The translations under genes and the position numbers were made by a program. The notes beneath the pieces are model-generated. The model was given only the letters and a program-made list of their open reading frames with translations. It searched no databases and was not told where the DNA came from. Of a stretch of DNA of 64,000 nt, positions 1 to 13,925 are shown piece by piece. The DNA is from Lysobacter arseniciresistens ZS79. GTDB taxonomy: Bacteria > Pseudomonadota > Gammaproteobacteria > Xanthomonadales > Xanthomonadaceae. Position 1 is the stretch's first letter. The number at the start of each line of letters is the position of its first letter. The stretch covers positions 1 to 64,000 of the forward strand of contig NZ_AVPT01000015.1 in the NCBI RefSeq assembly GCF_000768335.1, written 5' to 3'.

Positions 1-1
1 G

Positions 2-187
2 ATCGAGCCACGCGGCTCCCGCCTCGCCGGCGCCGGCCGCGCGCTGCTGGCCGCGCCGCTGCGCTACGCGATGCTGGCGACCGGCGTGCTGGCGGCGGTC
101 GCCTTCGCGGTGCTGCTGTGGCCGGCGCGACGCCTGCCCTGGCATGTCCGGCGCCGGGTCGACGGCATGCCGGTGCGGCGGCCCTGA
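2..187 (+). CDS. C-terminal end of a membrane protein (partial)
   Basis: Only the last 61 codons lie in the window; the frame runs from base 2 to TGA at 185-187. They contain one hydrophobic stretch of about 20 residues (LATGVLAAVAFAVLLW) followed by an Arg-rich tail ending in VRRP. This looks like a final transmembrane helix with a positively charged cytoplasmic end. The family cannot be named from this fragment. It converges with the LysR gene, with 8 bases between the two stops. Confidence 0.55.
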   Translation: MEPRGSRLAGAGRALLAAPLRYAMLATGVLAAVAFAVLLWPARRLPWHVRRRVDGMPVRRP

Positions 188-195
188 GCCGCGGC

Positions 196-1137
196 TCAGC
201 GTTCGGAATGCCCGCTGCGCGCGAACAACCCGGGCCGGAACAGCGCGGTGAACGCGCGCGCCTGCGGTGACAGGTACTTGCCCTTGCGCACCACCACGCC
301 GTACGACCGCTCCGGGAACCACGCCGCCACCGACCGCGCCGCCAGCCGCTCGCGGTCGGCCTCGGTCAGGCAGATCGCGGTGACGATGCTGATCCCCAGC
401 CCCATCGCCACGTACTGCTTGATCACCTCCCAGCCACCGACTTCCAGCGCGACCGTGTACGGCACCCGGTGGCGCTGGAACACCAGGTCGACCATCCGGT
501 AGGTGGTCAGCCGCTGCGGCGGCAGGATCAGTCCGTACGGCGACAGGTCCTGCAGCTCCAGCGCCTTGCGCCGGGCCAGCGGGTGGTCCGGCGGGGTGAT
601 CAGCATCGGTTCGAAGCGCGCCAGCGGGGCGTAGTCGAGGTCGGCGGGGACGTCGAGCATCGAGCCCACCGCGAGGTCGACCGCGTCCGAACGCAGCAGT
701 TCCAGCCCGCTGGCGCCGGTGACGTTGTGCAGGTTGAGCCGCACCTCCGGGTGCGCCGCGCGGAATGCCTCGACGATGCGCGGCAGCAGGTAGAGGATCG
801 TCGAGCTGCCGGCGGCGACGTTCAGCTCGCCGCCGTCGAGCCCGCGCACGCGCTCGCGGAACGCCGCGTCGAGGCCCTCGAAGCCCTCCACCAGCGGCCG
901 CGCCAGCTCGTACAGCGCCTCGCCCTCGCGGGTCATCACCAGCCGCCGGCCGCTGCGTTCGAGCAGCCGCGCGCCCATCTCGCGCTCCAGCGCCTGCAAC
1001 TGCAGCGTCACCGCCGGCTGGCTGAGGAACATCGCCTCCGCTGCGCGCGACACCGAGCCGAGCCGGACGGTCTGGCAGAACGCCCGCAGCGGCTTGAGGC
1101 GGTCGCCCTTGTAGGCGAATCGGGGGCTGGTGGCCAT
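196..1137 (-). CDS. LysR-family transcriptional regulator (CysB-like layout)
   Basis: 313 residues, usual for LysR proteins. The N-terminal winged helix-turn-helix (about residues 17-75) has the typical pattern LRAFCQTVRLGSVSRAAEAM, then SQPAVTLQLQALE. The rest is a periplasmic-binding-protein-like effector domain. It is divergent from aceB, with 131 bases between the start codons, so control of the glyoxylate shunt, of itself, or both is a reasonable inference. The effector is unknown. The start ATG at 1137 matches the usual family N terminus after a short extension. Confidence 0.88.
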   Translation of the reverse strand: MATSPRFAYKGDRLKPLRAFCQTVRLGSVSRAAEAMFLSQPAVTLQLQALEREMGARLLERSGRRLVMTREGEALYELARPLVEGFEGLDAAFRERVRGLDGGELNVAAGSSTILYLLPRIVEAFRAAHPEVRLNLHNVTGASGLELLRSDAVDLAVGSMLDVPADLDYAPLARFEPMLITPPDHPLARRKALELQDLSPYGLILPPQRLTTYRMVDLVFQRHRVPYTVALEVGGWEVIKQYVAMGLGISIVTAICLTEADRERLAARSVAAWFPERSYGVVVRKGKYLSPQARAFTALFRPGLFARSGHSER

Positions 1138-1268
1138 CGCGAAAGTCCCGTGGGCGGGTGGTTTCCGTCTACTTATAAGAGAGGCAAATACTTCGTATTG
1201 CCAAAACTAGATTGTCGTATACCACACCGCGGCGCATGGTCGGCTCCCAACCCGTACGGAGCCACCGC
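1138..1268. promoter_or_regulatory. Divergent promoter region between the LysR gene and aceB
   Basis: This 131-base spacer is clearly richer in A and T than its surroundings (for example around 1170-1220), as expected for a shared control region. A GGAG ribosome binding site at 1258-1261 is 7 bases before the aceB ATG at 1269. LysR proteins usually bind such divergent spacers. I cannot assign -35/-10 boxes or a T-N11-A box with confidence. Confidence 0.45.
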
Positions 1269-2927
<1,659 letters not shown>

Positions 2928-3054
2928 AGGACGCGGCGGGTTGCGGGCGGCGTGATCCCGTGGCCGCCGATTGCTCGCCACGCCGCCGACGCCGACCAGC
3001 GAAGCCGCCCCTTCCCCAAACGAACCCACCCGCCTAAGCCCGCAGCGCTTCGCC

Positions 3055-3127
3055 GTAGGAGCGACGTCAGTCGCGACCTGTACATCGCCCCGCTTCCCTG
3101 CGCGGTCGCGACTGACGTCGCTCCTAC
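3055..3127. repeat. Perfect 24-bp inverted repeat (REP-like palindrome) between aceB and aceA
   Basis: Left arm 3055-3078 begins GTAGGAGCGACGTCAG; the right arm 3104-3127 is its exact reverse complement; the loop is 25 bases. RNA of either strand would form a strong hairpin. Sequences of this kind (GTAGGAGCGACGTCAGTCGC) are, from memory, dispersed intergenic repeats in Lysobacter and relatives. The rest of the 2928-3233 spacer is C-rich and shows no ORF I can support. Confidence 0.85.
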
Positions 3128-3233
3128 ACACCCGGAACCCGACACCTCGAACCATCCCGTCCCGGCGTCCCAACACCACCCCCGAACATTCCGCCCCGAT
3201 CGCCGCACCACCACCCACCCGAGGACCAAGGCC

Positions 3234-4529
<1,296 letters not shown>

Positions 4530-4550
4530 CGGCCGCAATCCTGGCGCCCC

Positions 4551-4586
4551 GATCGCCGGCCCGCCACGCGCGCCGCGCCGGCGATC
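4551..4586 (+). terminator. Hairpin downstream of aceA, possible terminator
   Basis: GATCGCCGGC at 4551-4560 pairs perfectly with GCCGGCGATC at 4577-4586 across a 16-base loop, 22 bases after the aceA stop. No U tract follows, so it may act as an mRNA 3' stabiliser or a Rho-dependent end instead of an intrinsic terminator. Confidence 0.35.
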
Positions 4587-4642
4587 ACCCCGGCGGTACA
4601 CGCGATGCGCTTGGATGGTGTCCCCGTCCCGAGGATGCCGCC

Positions 4643-4855
4643 ATGGCCCGTTACAAGGTGGGCGACCACGTCAGCTGGAACTCCGAGGCCGGTCGCGTGC
4701 GCGGCCGGATCATCAAGGTCCACGAGCGCGACTTCGACTACAAGGGCCACACCCACCGCGCCAGCGTCGACGACCCGCAGTACGAGATCCGCAGCGACAC
4801 GACCGACCACGTCGCCGCCCACCGCGGCGGCGTGCTGCGCAAGCTGAAGTCCTGA
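4643..4855 (+). CDS. Small DUF2945 (HVA1/TUDOR-like) protein
   Basis: 70 residues, [20 protein letters not shown] then a basic stretch and [22 protein letters not shown]. This is the full-length pattern of DUF2945, a small beta-barrel domain seen in bacterial and fungal proteins and sometimes called hypervirulence-associated. Function in bacteria is unknown. GAGG lies 6 bases before the ATG. Confidence 0.8.
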   Translation: MARYKVGDHVSWNSEAGRVRGRIIKVHERDFDYKGHTHRASVDDPQYEIRSDTTDHVAAHRGGVLRKLKS

Positions 4856-4960
4856 GCGTGCCCGCGCCGCACCGCAATGCCGGATGGCCGGTCCGGGCGG
4901 TCACCGCCGTTGTCCACGGGAGCGGTACCATCCTGAATTTCCGCGACCGGGGTCGGTGGG

Positions 4961-6010
4961 ATGAAGGACGAGAGCGCGGGGGCGGGCACGGCCTGCGAAC
5001 GTGAAAACCACGATCAGAGAGCGGCCGCGGCCGATTCCCACATGGCCGAACTCTCCGCCGACGAGTACGCCCTGTTCGCTTCCGTCGCGCGCTCGCGCCG
5101 GATCCATGCGGGCGAGGCGCTGTTCCGCCGCGGCGACCTGGGCACCACCATGTACGTCATCGCCAGCGGCGCGGTCGAACTCGACTTCGGCGAGGACCTG
5201 GTCGGCAAGACGCTCGGCCCGCGCGAGTTCTTCGGCGAGCTCGGCCTGCTGATCGGCGACCATGCCCGCAGCGCCGACGCCAGCGTGGCGGCCGATGGCG
5301 AGCTGCTGGAGCTGCGCCACGAGGAGTTCCAGCGCCTGGTCGAGCGCAGGCCCGAGGTGGTGTCGTTCTTCCTGCGCCGCGCGATCATGCGCGTGGTGCT
5401 CAACGAGCAGGGCCTGATCCGCCGCCTGCGCCGCCGCAACCAGGACCTGCAGACCGCGCTCGACAGCCTGCGCTCCACCGCCCACCAGCTCAGCCAGACC
5501 GAGGCGCTGATCCGCACCGACGAGCTGACCGGCCTGCACAACCGGCGCGGGCTGATCCAGCACCTGCAGGAGCGCAAGCGCAACGGCGCCACGTACGGGC
5601 TGGGCCTGCTGCTGGTCGACTGCGACCGCTTCAAGCACGTCAACGACCAGCACGGCCACCTTGTCGGCGACCGGGTGCTGCAGGGCGTCGCCAACATCCT
5701 GCGCTCGGTGGCCGGCCCCGGCGACCTCGCCTGCCGCCTCGGCGGAGACGAGTTCTGCCTGCTGGTGAAAGCCGAGACCCGCGACGAGGTGATGCGCTAC
5801 GCCGACTTCGTGGTCGGCACCGCCCACGGCCTGATGCAGATGCCGCAGGTGCCGCCGCTGATCTGCAACCTCAGCCTCGGCGCCTGCCTGGTCGACCCCG
5901 GGCGCGAGTGGAACGACTGGTACGCCCGCGCCGACGCCGCCCTGTACCGCGCAAAACGCCTGGGCGGCAACCGGGTAGAGTGGCAGGACGACGCCCGCGT
6001 CCCGGCCTGA
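4961..6010 (+). CDS. Cyclic-nucleotide-binding domain fused to GGDEF diguanylate cyclase
   Basis: 349 residues. Residues about 30-145 form a CNB/Crp-type sensor (LFASVARSRRIHAGEALFRRGDLGTTMYVIASG, then GPREFFGELGLL). A helical linker (about 150-195) leads to a GGDEF domain with intact active site LGGDEF near residue 264 and the DELTGLHNRRG motif near 186. It should make c-di-GMP from GTP under control of a cyclic nucleotide. The next gene, 13 bases downstream, carries a nucleotidyl cyclase domain, so a relay (cyclase product sensed here) is a strong inference. An alternative start is ATG 5042, just before the CNB domain. Confidence 0.88.
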   Translation: MKDESAGAGTACERENHDQRAAAADSHMAELSADEYALFASVARSRRIHAGEALFRRGDLGTTMYVIASGAVELDFGEDLVGKTLGPREFFGELGLLIGDHARSADASVAADGELLELRHEEFQRLVERRPEVVSFFLRRAIMRVVLNEQGLIRRLRRRNQDLQTALDSLRSTAHQLSQTEALIRTDELTGLHNRRGLIQHLQERKRNGATYGLGLLLVDCDRFKHVNDQHGHLVGDRVLQGVANILRSVAGPGDLACRLGGDEFCLLVKAETRDEVMRYADFVVGTAHGLMQMPQVPPLICNLSLGACLVDPGREWNDWYARADAALYRAKRLGGNRVEWQDDARVPA

Positions 6011-6023
6011 GGGCCTGCAGTCG

Positions 6024-8507
6024 ATGAACGCAGTCGAGACCGCCGTTGCCCGCTCCGACGCCGCCGAACGCAGCGGCCCGCAGCTGCGCACCATCCTGCT
6101 GACCGACCTGGTCGATTCGACCGCCCTGGTCGAGCGTCTCGGCGACAGCGCCGCGGCCGAACTGTTCCGCGCCCACGACCGCCTCGTGCTGGGCCTGCAG
6201 CAGCACTGGCGCGGCCGCCTGATCGACCGCTCCGACGGCCTGCTGCTGCTGTTCGAACGGCCGATCGACGGCCTCGGCTTCGCGCTCGACTACAACCGCG
6301 GCCTGCTTGAGCTGGGCAACCCGCACGGGGTCCAGCTGAAGGCCCGCGCCGGCCTCCACGTCGGCGAAGTGCTGACCTGGCGCAACAGCGACGAAGCGGT
6401 GCGCGTCGGCGCCAAGCCGGTCGAGGTCGAGGGCCTGGCCAAGCCGATGGCGGGCCGCCTGATGGCGATGGCCCGGCCCGGCCAGATCCTGCTGTCGGCG
6501 GTGGCCGAGCCGCTGGCCCACCGCGCCGCGCGCGAACTCGGCGAGCGCGGCCAGCACCTGCTGTGGAAGCCGCACGGCCGCTGGCGCTTCAAGGGCGTGC
6601 CGGAGCCGCAGCAGATCTTCGAGGTCGGCGAGGCCGGCATCGCGCCGCTGCGCACCCCGCCGAGCACTCCCAAGGCCTGGCGCGACGTGCCGCTGTGGCG
6701 GCGGCCGATGGCGCTGGCCGCGGAAGTCGCGCTGGTCGCCGCGATCGCCGTCGGCATGTGGTTCGTCACCCGCCCGCAACCGGCGATCGCCTTCAACGAG
6801 CGCGACTGGGTGATGGTTGCGGACCTCAACAACCTCACCGGTGATACGCGCTACGACGATGCGCTGGAAGCGGCGTTACGCGCCAGCCTGGAACAATCGC
6901 AATACGTGAATGTCGTTTCGGACACACGGGTGATGAGCATGATCGCCCAGATGGGGCATGACCCGGCAAAGGTCGCGGTTGACCGCGACATTGCTTCCGA
7001 GGTGGCGCTGCGCGGCGGGATCCGGGCGGTATTGCTGCCGACGATCTCGGACGCCACCGGCCCCGTGCGGGTGAACATCGAGGTCATCGATCCGCATACG
7101 CAGGCGACCGTATATACGGAATCCGCGCAGGGACGGGGGGCTTCCTCGGCCATCACCTCGCTTGATGAGGCGAGCCAGGCGCTGCGGGTACGGCTGGGCG
7201 AAGGGCTTGACGAAATCCAGGCCAACTCGAAACCGCTGGCGCAGGTGACAACGGGGAATCTCGATGCATTACGTGCATTCACCCTGGCCCAGAGCGCTTA
7301 CGCCCGCCAGCAACTGGGAGAGGCGCAGGAGCACTTCAACCAGGCGCTTGAACTCGACCCCGGGTTCGCCCTGGCACGCATCGGGCTGGCGCGGGTTGCA
7401 TATGCCCGGATGGATGCGGGCACGGCGCTGCAGCACATGGAAGAAGCATTGGCCGAGCCGCGCCGCCTTTCCGACCGCGAAGAGCTCTACCTTCAGGCCC
7501 AGAGGCTGATGTATCGATGGGAGCCCGGATTTGTCGAGCGGGCCGTGGCGCTGAGCAACCTCTACCCGGACTACCACGTCGCCGCGTTCAACGCGTCCAA
7601 CGCCCTGCGCTACGCGAACCGGTATTCCGAGATGCGCGACTACGCGGGCCGGGCATCGGCCACGTTGGCGGTCACGCGTCCGGCCGCGTTGTTCTACCGC
7701 GCGATCTCGGAACTGGCATTGGGCCGTCCCGATGATGCTGAACGCTCTTTTGCGGCCGCCGCTTCCGCGGGCTTTCCGGACGCATTCGTGGAACCGGCGC
7801 TGGTCGCCGCGGCGCGGCGCGACTTTGAACGCGCCGGCACGATGTTGGCGGGGGTGGACGGCCCACCACAGTTTGCGATTGAAGCAAGGATCCTGCGCAT
7901 GACCCTTCTTGCCGAAGAAGGCAAGTGGGCCGAGGCCGGACAGATGGCCGATGGCATCGTCGCATCGTTCGGGGAGCCCGAGTCGCCGTCCCAGTGGGCG
8001 GCCCGGGCAGCGGCGCTCGCCGTGCACAGGCACACCCGGCCGACCATGGAGATCCGGCGGCACGCGCAGGCGCTGGTCGACGCAGCGGCCCTCGGCCTGG
8101 TGAAAGCCCCGGGTCGACTCCGTGAATCCCTCTCCAACGCGGCGTTGTATGCCGGTTACGTGGCAGCGGGAGCCGGGGACCAGGACACCGCGCGGCAGGC
8201 GTTGGCGCTGACCCGTCCGGTTATCGATCAGGCGCCCGCGCCGGTCCTCGCGAACATGGCGGCGATCGTCCGGGCGCAGATGGATCTGGAATTCGGCGAC
8301 CCCGAGGCGGCACGCGGGCGAATCGAACGCTTCGGCGGGGATCCGGCGCTGTTGCTGACGCAAATGGTGCGTGCGCGGACCACGCGGCAGGACGATCGAC
8401 CCGCGACCGAAACCCTGTCGTGGCGCGCGCGCGCCTTTGGGGAATGGTCGCCCGAGCGTCCACCGGTGCTGGAGGTTCTTTCACCTCCACCGCCCCCGGA
8501 GCGCTAG
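6024..8507 (+). CDS. Putative peptide-modification-system cyclase: class III nucleotidyl cyclase, TM helix, TPR repeats
   Basis: 827 residues. Residues about 20-200 are a class III adenylyl/guanylyl cyclase domain (TILLTDLVDSTALVERLGD, then DGLLLLFERPIDGLGFAL). A single transmembrane helix is near 231-248 (ALAAEVALVAAIAVGMWF). The remainder is a TolB/TPR-like extracytoplasmic region with repeats near 430-480 (AQEHFNQALELDPGFALARIG). This layout matches the family I know as putative peptide modification system cyclase in Xanthomonadaceae. It ends tail-to-tail with the precursor peptide gene, the stops sharing CTAG at 8504-8507. Third-position GC drops abruptly at about 6840, so the 3' two thirds look different in origin from the 5' third. 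Confidence 0.8.
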   Translation: MNAVETAVARSDAAERSGPQLRTILLTDLVDSTALVERLGDSAAAELFRAHDRLVLGLQQHWRGRLIDRSDGLLLLFERPIDGLGFALDYNRGLLELGNPHGVQLKARAGLHVGEVLTWRNSDEAVRVGAKPVEVEGLAKPMAGRLMAMARPGQILLSAVAEPLAHRAARELGERGQHLLWKPHGRWRFKGVPEPQQIFEVGEAGIAPLRTPPSTPKAWRDVPLWRRPMALAAEVALVAAIAVGMWFVTRPQPAIAFNERDWVMVADLNNLTGDTRYDDALEAALRASLEQSQYVNVVSDTRVMSMIAQMGHDPAKVAVDRDIASEVALRGGIRAVLLPTISDATGPVRVNIEVIDPHTQATVYTESAQGRGASSAITSLDEASQALRVRLGEGLDEIQANSKPLAQVTTGNLDALRAFTLAQSAYARQQLGEAQEHFNQALELDPGFALARIGLARVAYARMDAGTALQHMEEALAEPRRLSDREELYLQAQRLMYRWEPGFVERAVALSNLYPDYHVAAFNASNALRYANRYSEMRDYAGRASATLAVTRPAALFYRAISELALGRPDDAERSFAAAASAGFPDAFVEPALVAAARRDFERAGTMLAGVDGPPQFAIEARILRMTLLAEEGKWAEAGQMADGIVASFGEPESPSQWAARAAALAVHRHTRPTMEIRRHAQALVDAAALGLVKAPGRLRESLSNAALYAGYVAAGAGDQDTARQALALTRPVIDQAPAPVLANMAAIVRAQMDLEFGDPEAARGRIERFGGDPALLLTQMVRARTTRQDDRPATETLSWRARAFGEWSPERPPVLEVLSPPPPPER

Positions 8508-8740
8508 CGGCAGAAAACGATCCAGCCGCTGGTCGCTTCCAGTTGCCTGCTCAACAGTTCGGCGTTCTTCGAGATCTCTTCCTTGGAGGGAAGCTGCACC
8601 GCGCCCGGTGCGATGGACGGGTCCACCTTGAAGCCATATTCGGCGAGGGCGGAAATCGGGTCGGACTCCATCCTTGCGCGAAAGTCATCGTCGCTTGACA
8701 GCCGCTCCAGCAGTTTCCGGGAATTATCCTGACCGGTCAT
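8504..8740 (-). CDS. NHLP-related putative modified peptide (RiPP precursor)
   Basis: 78 residues. The first about 45 resemble nitrile-hydratase-like leader peptides: KLLERLSSDDDFRARMESDP, then ISALAEYGFKVD. A short C-terminal region follows (SKNAELLSRQLEATSGWIVF then CR) with one Cys, likely the core. Leaders of this type occur with precursors of ribosomally made, modified peptides. The gene lies 51 bases downstream of a SagB-type dehydrogenase and abuts the cyclase gene. GAGGAAAGGGG upstream of the ATG is a strong ribosome binding site, consistent with high expression. The chemistry of the product is unknown. Confidence 0.75.
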   Translation of the reverse strand: MTGQDNSRKLLERLSSDDDFRARMESDPISALAEYGFKVDPSIAPGAVQLPSKEEISKNAELLSRQLEATSGWIVFCR

Positions 8741-8791
8741 GGGGATCCCCTTTCCTCGCGTCGTGAAGACGGTGTTCTACGGGGAAAACGA

Positions 8792-10006
8792 TTAACACGC
8801 AAGCGCATCCGGGCGCGGGGCATACGGTTCGGGATTGAGGTGCAGCTCGTTCTGCCGGTGATCGATGACGCCGACGCCGTTTGCTGCGATCACGGCCTCG
8901 CGCAGAGGGTCCAGGTGCAGCCGTCTGGATACGTCGACATCGTTGATTGCAGCGGTGTAGAAAGCGCCGAGCGCGCGCTCCGCCGCCAGCAGATGGAACG
9001 TCTGGCTGAGGTGGCCCGAATCAAGCAGGACCGCCTTGTATGCCTTCGGATGCCGTCGGTATTTCCAGTGATGGCGATCGATCCGGGCGACGTGGAATAC
9101 AAGCGCACTGGCCTGGGCGAAGTATGTCTGGCCGATCAGGAGCGTCGCAGCCAGCTCCCTGGCCGGGTTCGAGGGGATTGATTCGAGCAGCGCCAGCATG
9201 TGGGTGGCGGGTTCGTAGTGGTAGAACCCGGGCTGCAGGCCTTCGACATCCATGACCAGCGGATAGGCTTCTATCGGGTGGAGGCCGCCGCCCGAAGGGC
9301 TGGTGCGCCTTATGGCGACCATCCCGGGTGCGAGGGTCTCGGTGCCCATGGCACCGAAGGTGCCGTGCAGCAACCTTGTGAAATGGGCCAGTGGGAGCGG
9401 CACCCCTTTGCGGAAGTGGCGGGTGGTGCGGCGGTTGCGCAACACCCGGGCGAAATCATCATCGAATGGCTCCGGCGGCAGCCGGACCCGGTCCAGCGCG
9501 TCGTCCCGCCGATGGAAATGGGAGGGCAACCGGCCATGACTCGAAGCATGCCTCTGCAGCCGTTCCACCTGGGCGATCGCGGCGTGGCAGCGCGAACCCT
9601 CTTCCCCGCTGACGCCCTGCCAGCCACTGAGTGCATGGTAGACCGCGGCATGAGGGTGCCAGCCGATGGACTCCAGCCGGGCCTCGGCCTCGCGCAACCG
9701 GGTCGCCGCGGGGTCATCGCCGTCGCTGCACACCAGTTGCCGATCGACCATCGAGTGGATCGTCGCGATCGGGAGGGCCCGGCTTTCCGCCACGTCGGCG
9801 ACGGGATGCCAGCGGTCCGCCGATAGCGAAGCGATAACGCCCACTTCGTCAGCCGACAACGGAAGCTTCCTCCCCGCCACGGGACACAGGAGCGAGGCTG
9901 ATATCGACGAATCCAGACGTGCCCGGCCGCGAAGCAGGGCGGATAGATCGGGCACGAGTACGTCCTCGAACTCGACCAGGCAGGGGTTACGTCGTCGTAT
10001 TCGCAT
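8792..10006 (-). CDS. Putative peptide maturation dehydrogenase (SagB/nitroreductase type)
   Basis: 404 residues from ATG 10006. The N-terminal about 190 residues have no clear match. Residues about 200-395 form a SagB-like nitroreductase fold: RNRRTTRHFRKGVPLP at the FMN phosphate site, RTSPSGGGLHPIEAYPLV, and a later KAVLLDSGHLSQTFHLLAA segment. SagB enzymes oxidise azolines to azoles in RiPPs. The paired leader-type peptide suggests that or a related oxidation here. No cyclodehydratase (YcaO) is seen nearby. An upstream ATG at 10027 is possible but lacks a ribosome binding site. Codon usage is less GC-biased than the backbone. Confidence 0.8.
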   Translation of the reverse strand: MRIRRRNPCLVEFEDVLVPDLSALLRGRARLDSSISASLLCPVAGRKLPLSADEVGVIASLSADRWHPVADVAESRALPIATIHSMVDRQLVCSDGDDPAATRLREAEARLESIGWHPHAAVYHALSGWQGVSGEEGSRCHAAIAQVERLQRHASSHGRLPSHFHRRDDALDRVRLPPEPFDDDFARVLRNRRTTRHFRKGVPLPLAHFTRLLHGTFGAMGTETLAPGMVAIRRTSPSGGGLHPIEAYPLVMDVEGLQPGFYHYEPATHMLALLESIPSNPARELAATLLIGQTYFAQASALVFHVARIDRHHWKYRRHPKAYKAVLLDSGHLSQTFHLLAAERALGAFYTAAINDVDVSRRLHLDPLREAVIAANGVGVIDHRQNELHLNPEPYAPRPDALAC

Positions 10007-10165
10007 ACGGCGAGTATGCCCGCCCATGCCCGTACCCGCGGCCACGGCCTTCCCCCCTGCAACCGGCTCGAGGAGACCCGCGTGACTGGCGACAGGGCCG
10101 GGGTGAAATCGCCCCGGCATTGATGCATGATCCGGCGCTGGGGACATGGTCCAAGGGGAAAAACG

Positions 10166-12854
<2,689 letters not shown>

Positions 12855-12878
12855 CCGCGCGGCGCCCGCCCGGGTCCG

Positions 12879-13730
12879 TTACCCGCCCAGCGCCGCGGCG
12901 ACGAACGGCGGCAGCGCCTGCGCGCCCTTGTGGATGTCGGCGCTGTAGTACTTCGTGTCGAACGCCTTTGCCCGCGCGTCGGTCTCGCGGAAGTCGAAGC
13001 CTCCGGACTTGCGCGCCAGCGTGCACGACCACCACCCGGTCGGGTAGCACGGCTGCGGGAACGGCAGGGTCTGGAACGCGGTGAAGCCGGCCTTGCCCAT
13101 CTCGCCGCGCATCTCCTTGATGAGTTCGAGCAGCACCAGCGGCGACTCGGACTGCTGCACGAGGATGCCGTCGTCCTTCAGCGCGCGGAAGCAGCTCTCG
13201 TAGAACGCCTTGTTGAACAGCCCCTCTGCCGGGCCGACCGGGTCGGTCGAGTCGACGATGACGATGTCGAGGCTGCCGGGCTCGCGGTTGGCCATGTAGG
13301 CGATGCCGTCGTCGAACAGCAGCTGCGCGCGCGGGTCGCCATTGGACTCGCACAGTTCCGGGAACCACTTCTCGGCCATGCGGGTGACCTGTTCGTCGAT
13401 GTCGCACTGCACCGCGCGCTCCACCCCGGGGTGGCGCAGCACCTCGCGCAGGGTGCCGCAGTCGCCGCCGCCGATGATGACGACGTTCTTCGGCGCGGCG
13501 TGGGTGAACAGCGCCGGGTGCGACATCATCTCGTGGTACAGGAAGTTGTCGCGCGCGGTCAGCATCATCGCGCCGTCGATCAGCATCAGGTTGCCCCAGT
13601 CGGTGCTGCCGTAGATCTCGATCTTCTGGAACGGCGACTGCACCTCGTCGAGCTTGCCGGTGATCCGGTAGCCGATCGCCGAGCCGGACGGGTCGAAGTT
13701 CTCGTAGTGCCACGACGTCGCAGCGTTCAT
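12879..13730 (-). CDS. speE: Polyamine aminopropyltransferase (spermidine synthase)
   Basis: 283 residues. It carries the nucleotide-binding motif VVIIGGGDCGTLREVL and the catalytic VDSTDPVGPAEGLF. It transfers aminopropyl from decarboxylated SAM to putrescine. It is divergent from speA, which makes agmatine, so the two form a polyamine locus with a 195-base shared control region. ATG 13730 is used, which gives the family N terminus WHYENFDPSGSAIGY. Confidence 0.95.
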   Translation of the reverse strand: MNAATSWHYENFDPSGSAIGYRITGKLDEVQSPFQKIEIYGSTDWGNLMLIDGAMMLTARDNFLYHEMMSHPALFTHAAPKNVVIIGGGDCGTLREVLRHPGVERAVQCDIDEQVTRMAEKWFPELCESNGDPRAQLLFDDGIAYMANREPGSLDIVIVDSTDPVGPAEGLFNKAFYESCFRALKDDGILVQQSESPLVLLELIKEMRGEMGKAGFTAFQTLPFPQPCYPTGWWSCTLARKSGGFDFRETDARAKAFDTKYYSADIHKGAQALPPFVAAALGG

Positions 13731-13925
13731 TCCGGTGGGTCCTGTGTTGGCGGCCACGCCCGGCTCGGTGGATGCCGGTGCCGTGACGGGTGGGAAGGGG
13801 CGCGAATTGTAACCAACGCCCGGCAACGCACCGTGATCCGCGTCGGTGCGCCCGACCGCTCCGTGACGGCCCCGGCCCGCGCGGGGCGATAGAATGCGCG
13901 TCCCGCACGTTCCGGTAGCCCGCCG

